Positions 47,549-61,192 of a DNA stretch of 64,000 nucleotides are shown piece by piece. The stretch is from DAOTYH01 sp034435015 (GTDB lineage Bacteria > Chloroflexota > Anaerolineae > Aggregatilineales > UBA3940). Location of the stretch: contig DAOTYH010000007.1 of the NCBI GenBank assembly GCA_034435015.1, positions 1-64,000 on the forward strand, given 5' to 3'. A model generated the notes under the pieces. It did no database searches. It had not been told where the DNA came from and saw only the letters and a program-made list of their open reading frames with translations. The position numbers and the translations under genes were made by a program. The first letter of the stretch is position 1, and every line of letters starts with the position of its first letter.

Positions 47549-47948
47549 AGAGACCGCAAACTGGCTGGCGGGGCTAATCCAGCAGGCAACATCTGAACTG
47601 GCATACAACCCCGGCCTGACAATCGAAGTTGAAGCAGACGCCACCAAATGGCTCCAGGTGTTGCCGGAGGAAGATCAAGAGATTGCCGAGCAGTTGGCGG
47701 GTTATGTCCTGAATTTCCCTTACCGGAACTACTCAGGCGATCCTCTATCAGCTCTGAAGTCGGTCGGGCTGAGTCTTCCACCTGATACCCGTACACTGGA
47801 ATGGGAAGATGACGGCCACGCCATGATGTGGATCAGGCCGGATATACCCCTAGTAGCGCTGGCACTGTTCATTGGAGACATCTTCACTAAGATCATTGGC
47901 GCACCTGACGACAGCGAGCTCACAGTTCAGATCGAATATGGATTCTAG
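47541..47948 (+). CDS. Small acidic protein of unknown function (first of a pair)
   Basis: A 135-residue protein starting with GTG at 47541, overlapping rfbG by 8 bases. No signal or membrane helix stands out. The mid and C-terminal parts ([16 protein letters not shown] and [20 protein letters not shown]) look like an alpha/beta domain. The same pattern recurs in the next gene (VALPKGAQVLDW, VIIGVMTQVQHVAADEEVEI), so the two are distant paralogues. I do not recognise the family. Position between rfbG and the reductase-RfbH fusion, with tight overlaps, points to a role in the same surface sugar pathway. Confidence 0.7.
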   Translation: MDRETANWLAGLIQQATSELAYNPGLTIEVEADATKWLQVLPEEDQEIAEQLAGYVLNFPYRNYSGDPLSALKSVGLSLPPDTRTLEWEDDGHAMMWIRPDIPLVALALFIGDIFTKIIGAPDDSELTVQIEYGF

Positions 47949-47962
47949 TCAGGAGGTGCGCT

Positions 47963-48391
47963 ATCAGCAGGCGGCATGTCAGGCTGGGCAGTGGCCTCGA
48001 TCCGCGTAAACTGGCAGATACCATCCAGCAGATGGTTGACTCAGCCCCTGATCTCACTGTTCTAGTCTGTAACGTGCCGGCTTCAGACCACGGCTGGGTA
48101 TATCTAGCAATCCATCTATCCCCCATCACAGGGGCAGACCTGGTGTGGACATTGACGATGGGCTATCCGGCGGCATCTGAACCGCAGGCAGAATTCAAGC
48201 GATCTGCGGTCGCTTTACCGAAAGGAGCGCAGGTGCTTGACTGGGCCGCCGGCGTCTACGCTCGGCTTAACCTGCCCAGGCAGGCCAGCCCCTCTCAGAT
48301 CGCACAGGTTATTATCGGGGTCATGACGCAGGTACAACACGTCGCGGCTGATGAAGAGGTCGAGATCACACTGGAATACATCTCACAGTGA
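47963..48391 (+). CDS. Small protein of unknown function (second of a pair), non-standard start likely
   Basis: An ATG occurs at 48032 (119 residues), but the frame runs upstream without a stop and homology to the previous protein continues before it (KLADTIQQ against WLAGLIQQ). A perfect AGGAGG (47951-47956) is followed six bases later by ATC at 47963, in frame, which would give 142 residues. No ATG, GTG or TTG exists in frame between them, so ATC (or a CTG at 47984) may be the start. Otherwise a sequencing frameshift could hide one. The stop overlaps the GTG of the next frame. Function unknown. Confidence 0.6.
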   Translation: MSRRHVRLGSGLDPRKLADTIQQMVDSAPDLTVLVCNVPASDHGWVYLAIHLSPITGADLVWTLTMGYPAASEPQAEFKRSAVALPKGAQVLDWAAGVYARLNLPRQASPSQIAQVIIGVMTQVQHVAADEEVEITLEYISQ

Positions 48392-48399
48392 GGGAAGCA

Positions 48400-50700
48400 A
48401 TGGCATCACTGGCAGGCAAACGAGTCTTGATAACCGGCGGTGCAGGGTTTATTGGTTCGCATCTAGTGCGGCGTCTGATACGCGAAGGGGCAAAGGTCGC
48501 CGTCTTGGAGCGCCGTGCCGCCAACGTTGCACGGATACAGGACATTCTCCATGAGGTAGAACTGTGTGAAGCAGACATCCGGGTCTTCGAGTCTGTCAAC
48601 GCTGTCGTCAGCAAGCTACGCCCGGAGGTTGTTTTCCATCTGGCCGCAGAAGGGGTTAGCGATCCATTTCTGGCACCTGACCGGGTACTACGAACCAATC
48701 TCGATGGGACGATCAACGTGATTCGGGCATCAGCAGAGTCAGGCGCCCGGCGAATCATTCACACAGGCACAAGCTACGAATATGGTGATCGGGCCGGTGA
48801 AGGCCAGCTTGACCCCATCTCGCCTTATGCGGCTTCCAAAGCCGCGGCATGGGCTTTTTGCCGCATGTACCATCGCACCATGAGCTGGCCTATTGTAGGG
48901 CTACGCCTGTTTCAGGTTTATGGGCCGGGACAGGCCGGGACACTGATCCCCTCTGCTATTGAAGCCGGCTTGAAAGGAGAAAGCTTCCCCACCACTGCCG
49001 GTGAACAGGTACGCGATTGGATTTATGTGGACGATGTCGTGGAAGCCTACTTGCACGCCGCACTGGCGGAAGGCATTGAAGGCGAAACCTTTGACATTGG
49101 CACAGGGCAAGGCGTCAGTGTGCGCGAGGTGGTTGAGCAAATCTTCAGCCACTTCGATGGTGTTTCTCCCCAGATTGGTGTTCTGCCCTACCGCCCCGGC
49201 GAGGTCTGGTCACTAGTAGCGAACGTCAAGCAGACCCAACAGAGGCTCGGCTGGCAGGCGAAGGTCTCATTGACCAGCGGACTTGAGCAGACTATCGCGG
49301 CGCTGAGGAACAAGCTTCCCTACACACCGGAAAAGATCACACCCCCGATACCTTCTACCTCTCAATCCCCCGTTGAGAAGTTGAAAAGTGAGATACTGGA
49401 TAAAGTAAGCGAATACTACCGGCTAGTCCACGAGCCGCGCCGCTGGGAGCGCGGACGTACCCGTGTGCAGTACGCAGGCCGTGTCTTCGATGATCAGGAA
49501 CTTCGTTATATGACCGACTCGGTGCTGGAGTTCTGGCTTACTGCGGGGCGCTATGCCGAGATATTTGAACGCAAGCTGGGCAACTTTCTGGGAGTGCGGG
49601 AGGTCATCCCCGTCAATTCCGGCTCATCGGCTAACCTTGTCGCTATGGCCACACTTTGCTCTCGTCAGCTACACAGCCGGCCACTCCAGCGCGGCGACGA
49701 GGTGATCACAACGGCGGTTGCCTTCCCGACTACTCTGGCGCCGATCATCCAGAATGGGCTAGTCCCTGTCCTCGTTGACAGCCAGATAGGCAACTACAAC
49801 TTGGACGTTAATCAGCTTGAGGCGGCTCTCTCGCCTCGAACGCGGGCCTTGTTTATAACCCATACGCTGGGCAACCCCGTTGAGATGGATACCCTGATGG
49901 ACTTTGCGCAAGCGCACGACCTGTATGTCATCGAAGACAATTGCGATGCGTTAGGCAGTACCTACGACGGAAAGCCAACCGGCACATTTGGTCACTTAGG
50001 GACAAGCAGTTTTTATCCAGCCCATCACATCACAATGGGCGAAGGGGGAGCAGTCTATACCAACAGCCGCCGTCTGGCTAAGATCGCCCGCACCATCCGC
50101 GATTGGGGACGCGACTGCTGGTGCGGCTACGTCAACCCGCCCAATGGACGTTGCGGCAAACGCTTCGACTGGGCAGTGCCAAGTATGGATGGCATCCACT
50201 ATGATCATCGCTATTTGTTCACCGAGATCGGCTACAACCTGAAGATCACAGACCCTCTTGCCGCAGTGGGCGTGGCCCAAATGGACAAGCTACCTGAATT
50301 CGTGGCGGCCCGCAGACGCAACTTTCAGGTGCTTTACGAGGGGTTGAAGCCGCTGGAGGAGTTTTTTATCCTGCCAACGTGGAGTCCGAAGGCCAACCCA
50401 AGCTGGTTTGCTTTTCCGCTGACCGTGCGGCCTACTGCTCCCTTTGGACGCAACATGCTACAGCGCTTCTTGGAAGAACGTCTGATCGAAACACGACTGC
50501 TTTTTGCAGGTAATGTTCTGAAACAGCCCGGCTATCAGGGCATCCCTCATCGCGTGATTGGGAACCTGCCGGTAGCTGATCTGGTCATGCAAGGCACATT
50601 TTTCGTGGGCGTCTATCCGGGGCTGAAACAGGCCCAACTGGAATACATCATCGGGACCTTCTACGACTTTATCAAGACCCAGAACCTGACCCTTGCATAA
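48400..50700 (+). CDS. Fusion: SDR reductase/epimerase + CDP-4-keto-6-deoxyglucose 3-dehydratase (RfbH)
   Basis: A 766-residue protein (ATG 48400, GAGGG upstream; a GTG at 48388 is the alternative). Residues 1 to about 308 form an extended short-chain dehydrogenase: ITGGAGFIGSHLVRRL, FHLAAEGVSDPF, GTSYEYGDRAG, PYAASKAAAWAF with Tyr-x3-Lys, LRLFQVYGPGQAGTL. After a Pro-rich linker (about 309-323) the rest is RfbH/DdhC: FWLTAGRYAEIFE, NSGSSANLVAMA, IEDNCDALGSTYDGKP, SFYPAHHITMGEGGAV with His in place of the usual PLP Lys, and the iron-sulfur cysteines in RDCWCGYVNPPNGRCGKRF. RfbH removes the C3 hydroxyl; the attached reductase could then reduce C4 to give the final CDP-3,6-dideoxyhexose. The ferredoxin-type reductase partner (DdhD) is not in the window. 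Confidence 0.92.
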   Translation: MASLAGKRVLITGGAGFIGSHLVRRLIREGAKVAVLERRAANVARIQDILHEVELCEADIRVFESVNAVVSKLRPEVVFHLAAEGVSDPFLAPDRVLRTNLDGTINVIRASAESGARRIIHTGTSYEYGDRAGEGQLDPISPYAASKAAAWAFCRMYHRTMSWPIVGLRLFQVYGPGQAGTLIPSAIEAGLKGESFPTTAGEQVRDWIYVDDVVEAYLHAALAEGIEGETFDIGTGQGVSVREVVEQIFSHFDGVSPQIGVLPYRPGEVWSLVANVKQTQQRLGWQAKVSLTSGLEQTIAALRNKLPYTPEKITPPIPSTSQSPVEKLKSEILDKVSEYYRLVHEPRRWERGRTRVQYAGRVFDDQELRYMTDSVLEFWLTAGRYAEIFERKLGNFLGVREVIPVNSGSSANLVAMATLCSRQLHSRPLQRGDEVITTAVAFPTTLAPIIQNGLVPVLVDSQIGNYNLDVNQLEAALSPRTRALFITHTLGNPVEMDTLMDFAQAHDLYVIEDNCDALGSTYDGKPTGTFGHLGTSSFYPAHHITMGEGGAVYTNSRRLAKIARTIRDWGRDCWCGYVNPPNGRCGKRFDWAVPSMDGIHYDHRYLFTEIGYNLKITDPLAAVGVAQMDKLPEFVAARRRNFQVLYEGLKPLEEFFILPTWSPKANPSWFAFPLTVRPTAPFGRNMLQRFLEERLIETRLLFAGNVLKQPGYQGIPHRVIGNLPVADLVMQGTFFVGVYPGLKQAQLEYIIGTFYDFIKTQNLTLA

Positions 50701-50779
50701 CAGAGACAAGCCTATGGCATCTTAGGAAAGGGACGGGTATACTTGCCGCCGGTTTAAGCCGTCTAATTTCGGGTAGAGC

Positions 50780-51526
50780 ATGAAGCTTTCTGTCATCATC
50801 TGCGCCTACAATGAACGTGACACCATCCTAACCGTCCTAGAGCGCGTACAGGCTGTCACCATTGATGGGTGGGAAAAAGAGATCATTGTAGTTGACAACT
50901 GCTCGACTGACGGAACCCGTGAGTTACTGCAAACCGTCAACTACCCTAATACACGCATCATCTACCAGCCGCGCAACATGGGCAAAGGAACCAGCATCCG
51001 CACTGCCATCGAACACTTGACAGGCGATTATGCGGTGATACAAGACGCCGACCTTGAATATGATCCCCAAGACCATCGTCTGTTGGTTTCAGAAGCAGAG
51101 AAGGGGGCAGTCGCAGTGTTTGGTAGCCGAACGTTGGGGGGGCGGGCGATCTACAAGTACGCCCATGCATACGCAGGGGTACGTGCGGTCACAGCCGTCA
51201 TGAACCTGCTGTTTGGCGGTCATCTCACTGATGCCGCCACAGCTACCAAAATGGTACGCTCAGATGTACTCAAGGCGCTCAATCTGGTTGGCTCTGGCTT
51301 TGACCTCGATTTTGAATTGCCCGATAAACTTCTGCTAGCCGGCATCCCAATTGTTGAAGTACCCATCAGCTATCGTCCCCGCACCTATAAAGAGGGTAAG
51401 AAGATTACTATCAAGGACGGGTTACAAGCCTTCCTGATCATGCTACGCGATCGACTTGGCCTGTCGCCGGTGTGGAAACAGAGATGTTCCATGCCGTTAC
51501 TTGGCCGAGCTGATGAGTCAAAATGA
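50780..51526 (+). CDS. Family 2 glycosyltransferase (dolichyl-phosphate sugar synthase-like)
   Basis: A 248-residue GT-A protein. VIICAYNERDTILTVLERV, VVDNCSTDGTRELL, RNMGKGTSIRTAIEHLTGDY and the Asp motif QDADLEYDP are in order. It has no strong membrane helix, like the soluble DPM1-type enzymes that move a sugar from a nucleotide to a polyprenyl phosphate. EGKKITIKDGLQAF is a usual end block of this group. It lies 79 bases after the fusion gene and may act on the sugar made there. Confidence 0.88.
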   Translation: MKLSVIICAYNERDTILTVLERVQAVTIDGWEKEIIVVDNCSTDGTRELLQTVNYPNTRIIYQPRNMGKGTSIRTAIEHLTGDYAVIQDADLEYDPQDHRLLVSEAEKGAVAVFGSRTLGGRAIYKYAHAYAGVRAVTAVMNLLFGGHLTDAATATKMVRSDVLKALNLVGSGFDLDFELPDKLLLAGIPIVEVPISYRPRTYKEGKKITIKDGLQAFLIMLRDRLGLSPVWKQRCSMPLLGRADESK

Positions 51527-51542
51527 CTTAGGATAAACCACC

Positions 51543-52505
51543 ATGAAGATAGTCATCACTGGCTCGATTGCTTTTGACTACATCATGACATATCCCGGCG
51601 AGTTCAAGGAGATGCTTATTGCCGAGAATCTAGATCATATCAGTGTCAGTTTTCTGGTAGATAACCTGAGCCGCCATCGGGGCGGAGTCGCGCCAAACAT
51701 CGCCTATACATTGGCATTGCTTGGGGAACGTCCCATTGTAGTAGGTACTGCCGGCCAGGATTTTGATGAGTATCGGCTCTTCCTAGAGCAGGCCGGTGTG
51801 GACACCAGCGGTACACGGATTCACTCCGATCTCTTTACAGCCTCATTCTTCGTCAGCACTGACTGTTGTAACAACCAGATCGCCTCATTTTATACAGGTG
51901 CAATGGCACGGGCCCGTGATCTCAGCCTAAGGGAAGCCGTAGACGGTAAGGCTGACTTGGTCGTTATTTCACCCAATGACCCTATTGCCATGCGCAACTA
52001 CGTCAATGAATGCAAATCCCTTGGCATTCCCTACATGTATGACCCCAGCCAGCAAGTAGCACGTGTCGGCGGTGAAGAACTGGCAGAAGGGGTAGATGGC
52101 GCTCATATTCTGATCGTCAATGACTACGAGTACGCCGCGCTTGGCAAAAAAACCGGCCTGAGCCACCAAGACATCCTAAACAGGGTAGACACTCTGGTTG
52201 TCACACGCGGTGAAGAGGGAACGGACATCTTCACGCAGGGCCAGATTATTCATATCCCAATAGTGCCAGCCAAAGACATCAAAGACCCAACGGGAGTAGG
52301 CGACGGCTTCCGCGGAGGCCTTCTGAAAGGGCTAGCCTGCGGGTGGCCGTGGGAAATCAGTGGATGCGTGGGGGCATTGGCCGCCACTTACGTTCTTGAG
52401 CAGGTGGGCACTCAGAACCACTACTACACGCGCCGCGAGTTCATAGAGCGCTTCCGCCAGCATTTTGACGACGGCGGTTTACTTGACTCCATGTTAGCAG
52501 ATTGA
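51543..52505 (+). CDS. Adenosine kinase (PfkB family)
   Basis: A 320-residue ribokinase-like enzyme that resembles the mycobacterial adenosine kinase. Landmarks are VITGSIAFDYIM, FLVDNLSRHRGGVAPNIAY, YDPSQQVAR, IVNDYEYAAL and the ATP/anion-hole motif DPTGVGDGFRGG (the usual Ala or Ser after GVGD is Gly). It would phosphorylate adenosine. The S-adenosylhomocysteine hydrolase gene two places downstream makes adenosine, so the pair closes the methyl cycle. ATG with TAGGA upstream. Another PfkB sugar substrate cannot be excluded. Confidence 0.83.
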   Translation: MKIVITGSIAFDYIMTYPGEFKEMLIAENLDHISVSFLVDNLSRHRGGVAPNIAYTLALLGERPIVVGTAGQDFDEYRLFLEQAGVDTSGTRIHSDLFTASFFVSTDCCNNQIASFYTGAMARARDLSLREAVDGKADLVVISPNDPIAMRNYVNECKSLGIPYMYDPSQQVARVGGEELAEGVDGAHILIVNDYEYAALGKKTGLSHQDILNRVDTLVVTRGEEGTDIFTQGQIIHIPIVPAKDIKDPTGVGDGFRGGLLKGLACGWPWEISGCVGALAATYVLEQVGTQNHYYTRREFIERFRQHFDDGGLLDSMLAD

Positions 52506-52508
52506 CGC

Positions 52509-53324
52509 ATGATGGGTCTGTATGCTATCTCGCAATTGATAGACGAGGAGCAGATCCGCACCTATCTGATGACTAATTCAGCCTACGCGGCCTATGCGTT
52601 GGGTGATCTAGAACCGCCTTATTCCCAACATGCTATCTGGATAGGAGCATCACAGACTGGCATAATCGAGGGGCTGGCGCTTATCTACAATGGCCTTGAT
52701 CCCACAGTACTATTCCTGATGGGTGAGACAAAGGCTATCAGCGCGTTGCTTATGCATGGCATAGGGCCGGACAGGGTTTTCTTCAGTATCCAACCTGCCA
52801 TAGAAGAGGTTCTGAGCACGTTTTATTCTATCGAACATTCGCAACAGATGTACCGGATGCTTGTCACACTCGAAACTTTCGTGCCTTTCGAGCCTGCCCA
52901 GTCAATGCCCCTTCCTACCCCGCTCGATGGGGATCACCTTGCCGACGTGACTGCCCTGATCGCTGAAGCCGCTACCAATGACAAACGTGACATCCGCGAT
53001 ATCGCCTTCAGCCCAGAGATGGTGCAGACGGGATATTATCGTGGGATTTATCAGAGAGGCAGGCTGATTGCGCTGGCGGGGGTACACCTCGTTGCACGAC
53101 GGGCGAATATCGCGGCGGTTGGTAACGTAGTTGTTCACCCCAAAGAGCGCCGACAGGGATTAGGCAGCCTTGTAAGTCACGCCGTTACCCAAGCATTGCT
53201 GGATGATGGGTTTGATCCTATCGTGTTAAACGTGCGGCAGGATAACGAGCCTGCCATCAAAATCTATCGTAAGCTCGGCTACAAAGTGGGGTGTAACTTC
53301 ATTGAAGGGGCCGCCAGCCGCCGC

Positions 53325-53327
<3 letters not shown>
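52509..53327 (+). CDS. GNAT-family N-acetyltransferase
   Basis: A 272-residue protein. The first half (LEPPYSQHAIWIGAS, IYNGLDPTVLFLMGE) is unlike common GNATs. The acetyl-CoA fold is in the second half: LIALAGVHLVARRANIAAVG, VVHPKERRQGLGSLVSHAV with the Q/R-x-x-G-x-G loop, and NEPAIKIYRKLGYKV. It lies 3 bases after the adenosine kinase and in front of the ahcY promoter. The acceptor is unknown. It could serve a small amine or an amino sugar, but nothing in the sequence decides this. Confidence 0.85.
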
Positions 53328-54662
<1,335 letters not shown>

Positions 54663-54692
54663 GCAGACTCCAACAGCATATACATCTGGCAG

Positions 54693-54721
54693 GACCGCCC
54701 AATAAGGCGGCCCTTTTTTGT
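54693..54721 (+). terminator. ahcY terminator
   Basis: GGACCGCC pairs with GGCGGCCC (54693-54700 and 54707-54714) with one mismatch, loop CAATAA, and seven T follow (54715-54721). Confidence 0.82.
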
Positions 54722-54736
54722 GTCGGTCCTGTGCAA

Positions 54737-54765
54737 TTGCCGTGTCGTATGCCATACGGTATACT
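54737..54765 (+). promoter_or_regulatory. Promoter of the rmd-gmd unit
   Basis: TTGCCG (54737-54742), a 17-base spacer and TATACT (54760-54765), right after the ahcY terminator, with about 38 bases of leader before the TTG start. Confidence 0.6.
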
Positions 54766-54808
54766 TCGGCCAGCCTCAGAGTAGCACAAGAAGACGTGAG
54801 AGAGACCA

Positions 54809-58220
<3,412 letters not shown>

Positions 58221-58235
58221 GAAACTAAGTTCTAC

Positions 58236-59033
58236 ATGCTGATTGACACCCACTGCCACCTCGATTTCGACCACTTTGACAGCGACCGAGAGGAGGTCAT
58301 CCAGCGGGCACTTCAGGCAGGCGTGACACACATTGTAGTGCCTGGTATTGATCTGCCAGCCAGCCGCCGTGCAGTTGCGCTGGCTGAACGCTATCCACCG
58401 GTCTATGCCGCTGTTGGCATTCATCCCAACGATATACCCCCGGATACGGAATCGTTGGACAGCCTCATCCAACAACTGCATGGACTGGCCCAGCATCCCA
58501 AAGTGGTCGCGATTGGCGAGATCGGCCTAGACTACTACCGTGACAGGACCCCGGCTGATCTCCAGCATCTGTGGCTTGGACGTCAGCTTGCCCTAGCCGC
58601 CGAACTACATCTGCCTGTGATCCTGCATAACCGTGAGGCCGGCGAGGATATCCTCGACCTGCTGTCTGAATGGGTCAGCCAGAGCCTCCCCCCTGAGTTA
58701 CAAAGCCGTTCCGGCGTTCTACATTCCTTTTCTGGGTCTTGGGAGGATGCGCAGTCCGCGCTGGAAATGGGTTTTTATATTGGATTCACCGGCCCGATTA
58801 CATATAAAGGGGCAGACCGGCTACGGCATGTGGCGGCCAGCGTCCCCTTGGATCACATTCTGCTTGAGACTGATGCACCCTTCCTATCCCCGCACCCCCA
58901 TCGGGGCGAGCGGAACGAACCGGCCTATGTATGCTATGTGGCACAGAAGCTGGCTGAGATACGCGACCTAGAAGTGCAAGCAGTAGCCAGCCAGACCACA
59001 AGCAATGCAAAGGTGCTGTTTGGCTGGGAGTAA
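58236..59033 (+). CDS. TatD-family metal-dependent hydrolase
   Basis: A 265-residue TIM-barrel hydrolase with HxH (IDTHCHLDFDHFD), GEIGLDYYRD, HNREAGEDIL, the HSFSG strand and ETDAPFLSPHPHRGERNEP. TatD proteins are Mg-dependent DNases or RNA/D-aminoacyl-linked hydrolases. It is 15 bases after the phosphomutase and one base before the next glycosyltransferase, so it is only an operon passenger here. Confidence 0.93.
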   Translation: MLIDTHCHLDFDHFDSDREEVIQRALQAGVTHIVVPGIDLPASRRAVALAERYPPVYAAVGIHPNDIPPDTESLDSLIQQLHGLAQHPKVVAIGEIGLDYYRDRTPADLQHLWLGRQLALAAELHLPVILHNREAGEDILDLLSEWVSQSLPPELQSRSGVLHSFSGSWEDAQSALEMGFYIGFTGPITYKGADRLRHVAASVPLDHILLETDAPFLSPHPHRGERNEPAYVCYVAQKLAEIRDLEVQAVASQTTSNAKVLFGWE

Positions 59034-59034
59034 G

Positions 59035-59958
59035 ATGCCTGACCTCTCAATTGTGATCGTTAGCTGGAATGTACGCGATCTGTTACAGGCTTGCCTTGAG
59101 TCCATTCAGGCCAGCCAATGTGAGAGTCGCCCCGAAGTTATCGTTGTAGACTCGGCTTCCTCAGATGGCACCCCACAGATGGTGCACGACCAATTCCCAT
59201 GGATCCGTCTCATCGAGGCAGGGCACAACGTGGGCTTCTCCAAAGGCAACAACATGGGTATCAAGGTCAGCACAGGCCGATATGTATTGTTGCTCAACCC
59301 AGACACAAAACTCTTAGGTGAAGCACTCTCCGAGATGATGAGTTTCATGGAATCTCATCCGCAGGTTGGCGTGCTTGGCCCTCAACTTCTCAACGAGGAT
59401 ATGAGTATCCAGTCATCACGGCGGCGCTTTCCTACTCTGTGGACTGCTTTTTTTGAAAGCACGTGGCTTCAGCCCTACGCTCCCCGCCGGATACTCGACA
59501 GTTACTTCATGCGCGACCATCCTGACAACCAGATCGCCGAAGTGGACTGGGTAACCGGCGCCGCCATGCTCGTCCGCCGGGAGGTGATTGAGCAGGTAGG
59601 CGGGTTTGATGAAGGTTTCTTCATGTACTCAGAGGAACTAGACTGGCAACGCCGGATCAGATCAGCAGGATGGCAGATCGTGTACTTCCCTCAGGTCCAG
59701 ATCGTTCACTATGGAGGCAGAAGCAGTGAACAGGTAACAGCCCAGCGCCATATTTACTTTCAGACCAGCAAGATACGCTATTTCCGCAAACATCACGGGG
59801 CCACAGCCGGATTCGCCCTGCGGATTTTTCTGCTGATGAACTATGCCTGGCAACTCCTTTTAGAGGCGGCTAAAGGTCTAGCCGGCCACAAACGCGCGAT
59901 GCGACGGGAACGTGTACATACTTACTGGCAGGTGCTCCGTTCAGGGCTGAGAGGATAG
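59035..59958 (+). CDS. Family 2 glycosyltransferase (rhamnosyltransferase-like)
   Basis: From ATG 59035 (GGGAG upstream) 307 residues. SIVIVSWNVRDLLQACLESI, VVDSASSDGTPQMV, GHNVGFSKGNNMGIK and the DxD-like NPDT are the GT-A donor side; WVTGAAMLVRREVIEQVGGF and FFMYSEELDWQRRI with its Glu-Asp are the acceptor side. This is the WbbL/RfbF rhamnosyltransferase group. It may use the GDP-D-rhamnose made here, though the group more often uses dTDP-L-rhamnose. Confidence 0.88.
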   Translation: MPDLSIVIVSWNVRDLLQACLESIQASQCESRPEVIVVDSASSDGTPQMVHDQFPWIRLIEAGHNVGFSKGNNMGIKVSTGRYVLLLNPDTKLLGEALSEMMSFMESHPQVGVLGPQLLNEDMSIQSSRRRFPTLWTAFFESTWLQPYAPRRILDSYFMRDHPDNQIAEVDWVTGAAMLVRREVIEQVGGFDEGFFMYSEELDWQRRIRSAGWQIVYFPQVQIVHYGGRSSEQVTAQRHIYFQTSKIRYFRKHHGATAGFALRIFLLMNYAWQLLLEAAKGLAGHKRAMRRERVHTYWQVLRSGLRG

Positions 59959-59961
59959 AGG

Positions 59962-61128
59962 GTGCGGGTTGGATTTGTAACCGGTGAATACCCCCCCATG
60001 CAGGGCGGCGTAGGAGCTTTCACAAGTGAAATAGCGCGGGCTATGACAGCCCTAGGCCATCAGGTGTTTGTGTTTACAAGGCATGAAGCTCGTCCTGCCT
60101 CAGGCTCCTCCCCTCCTTTCGTGACGGCGGCGGTAGGCCAGAGATGGGGCTGGAGGACTATTCCTCAGATACGGAAGTGGGCTGGAGAGAACCGCCTAGA
60201 CATCATCAACATCCAATTTCAGACAGCGGCCTACGCCATGCATGCGTCTATTCACTGGCTCCCTGCACGGATCACTGATCTCCCTGTAGTGGTAACTTTC
60301 CATGACCTGCGTGTGCCGTACCTTTTTCCAAAAGCCGGCTCCCTGCGCCAATGGGTAGTCAAGAAACTGGCTCGTGACGCAGAGGGCGTAATAGCCACTG
60401 ACCGCGCCGATGAATCCACTCTGCGTGATGAATGGCACATCCCCTGTGTACGCTGGATTCCGATTGGCAGTAACGTCAGAGCAGAACCCCCTTCTATGCA
60501 TGATCGCACAGCGCAACGCGCCGCGCTGAACGTCCATCCGGATGATCTACTGATCAGCTATTTTGGCTTTCTGAACGAGAGCAAGGGGGGACTAGTACTG
60601 ATCGAAGCGTTGTCCCATCTGGTTGAGCAAGGCATACCAGCACACCTTGTCATGATTGGCGGGAGAGCTGGAGCCAGTGATCCCACCAATCTTGAATATG
60701 GCAAGCGGGTAGACACCGCTATTGAACAGCATCAACTGAATGATCGGGTCCACTGGACAGGATTCGTAGATGATACGCAAGTCAGCGCTTATTTCTATGC
60801 CAGCGATCTGACCGCCCTCCCCTATCTGGATGGCGTCTCATTGCGGCGCGGGACGTTAATGGCGGCGCTGGCACACGGGCGGGCGATTGTGACTACTTAT
60901 CCGCAAACCTGCGCCCCTGAGCTTGACGGCGTGGTCGAAACAGTCACTGCCGGCGACCCTAAAGCTCTTGCTGAGGCCATCAAACAACTGTGGTACGATC
61001 ATGACCGCCGCAAACAACTTGAACAGGCGGCTATTCAAGCCGCACAACTCTTTAGCTGGGAGAATATCGCCCGGCAAACTCTTGACTTCTACTATGACCT
61101 GCTCCGGAGGGGGAACGGCCTTCAGTAG
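59962..61128 (+). CDS. Family 4 glycosyltransferase
   Basis: A 388-residue GT-B protein starting with GTG at 59962 (MRVGFVTGEYPPMQGGVGAF). The N-terminal acceptor domain has the glycine-rich loop GGVGAFTSEIARAM; the C-terminal donor domain has ISYFGFLNESKGGLVLIEAL, VHWTGFVDDTQVSAYFYASD and the Glu-x7-Glu region near SLRRGTLMAALAHGRAIVTT, where the first Glu is Arg-Arg-Gly. The sugar cannot be told. It follows the previous glycosyltransferase by three bases and ends the unit that began with rmd. Confidence 0.9.
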   Translation: MRVGFVTGEYPPMQGGVGAFTSEIARAMTALGHQVFVFTRHEARPASGSSPPFVTAAVGQRWGWRTIPQIRKWAGENRLDIINIQFQTAAYAMHASIHWLPARITDLPVVVTFHDLRVPYLFPKAGSLRQWVVKKLARDAEGVIATDRADESTLRDEWHIPCVRWIPIGSNVRAEPPSMHDRTAQRAALNVHPDDLLISYFGFLNESKGGLVLIEALSHLVEQGIPAHLVMIGGRAGASDPTNLEYGKRVDTAIEQHQLNDRVHWTGFVDDTQVSAYFYASDLTALPYLDGVSLRRGTLMAALAHGRAIVTTYPQTCAPELDGVVETVTAGDPKALAEAIKQLWYDHDRRKQLEQAAIQAAQLFSWENIARQTLDFYYDLLRRGNGLQ

Positions 61129-61154
61129 AGGCCTATCTCCTCTCAGGACAAACT

Positions 61155-61184
61155 TTGGTCAGTATCCCATCGGGCACTTATAAT
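61155..61184 (+). promoter_or_regulatory. Promoter in front of the membrane glycosyltransferase pair, leaderless start likely
   Basis: TTGGTC (61155-61160), an 18-base spacer and a perfect TATAAT (61179-61184). The ATG at 61193 lies only 9 bases after the -10 box, where the transcript itself should begin, and no ribosome site precedes it. Confidence 0.6.
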
Positions 61185-61192
61185 CAGCACTG

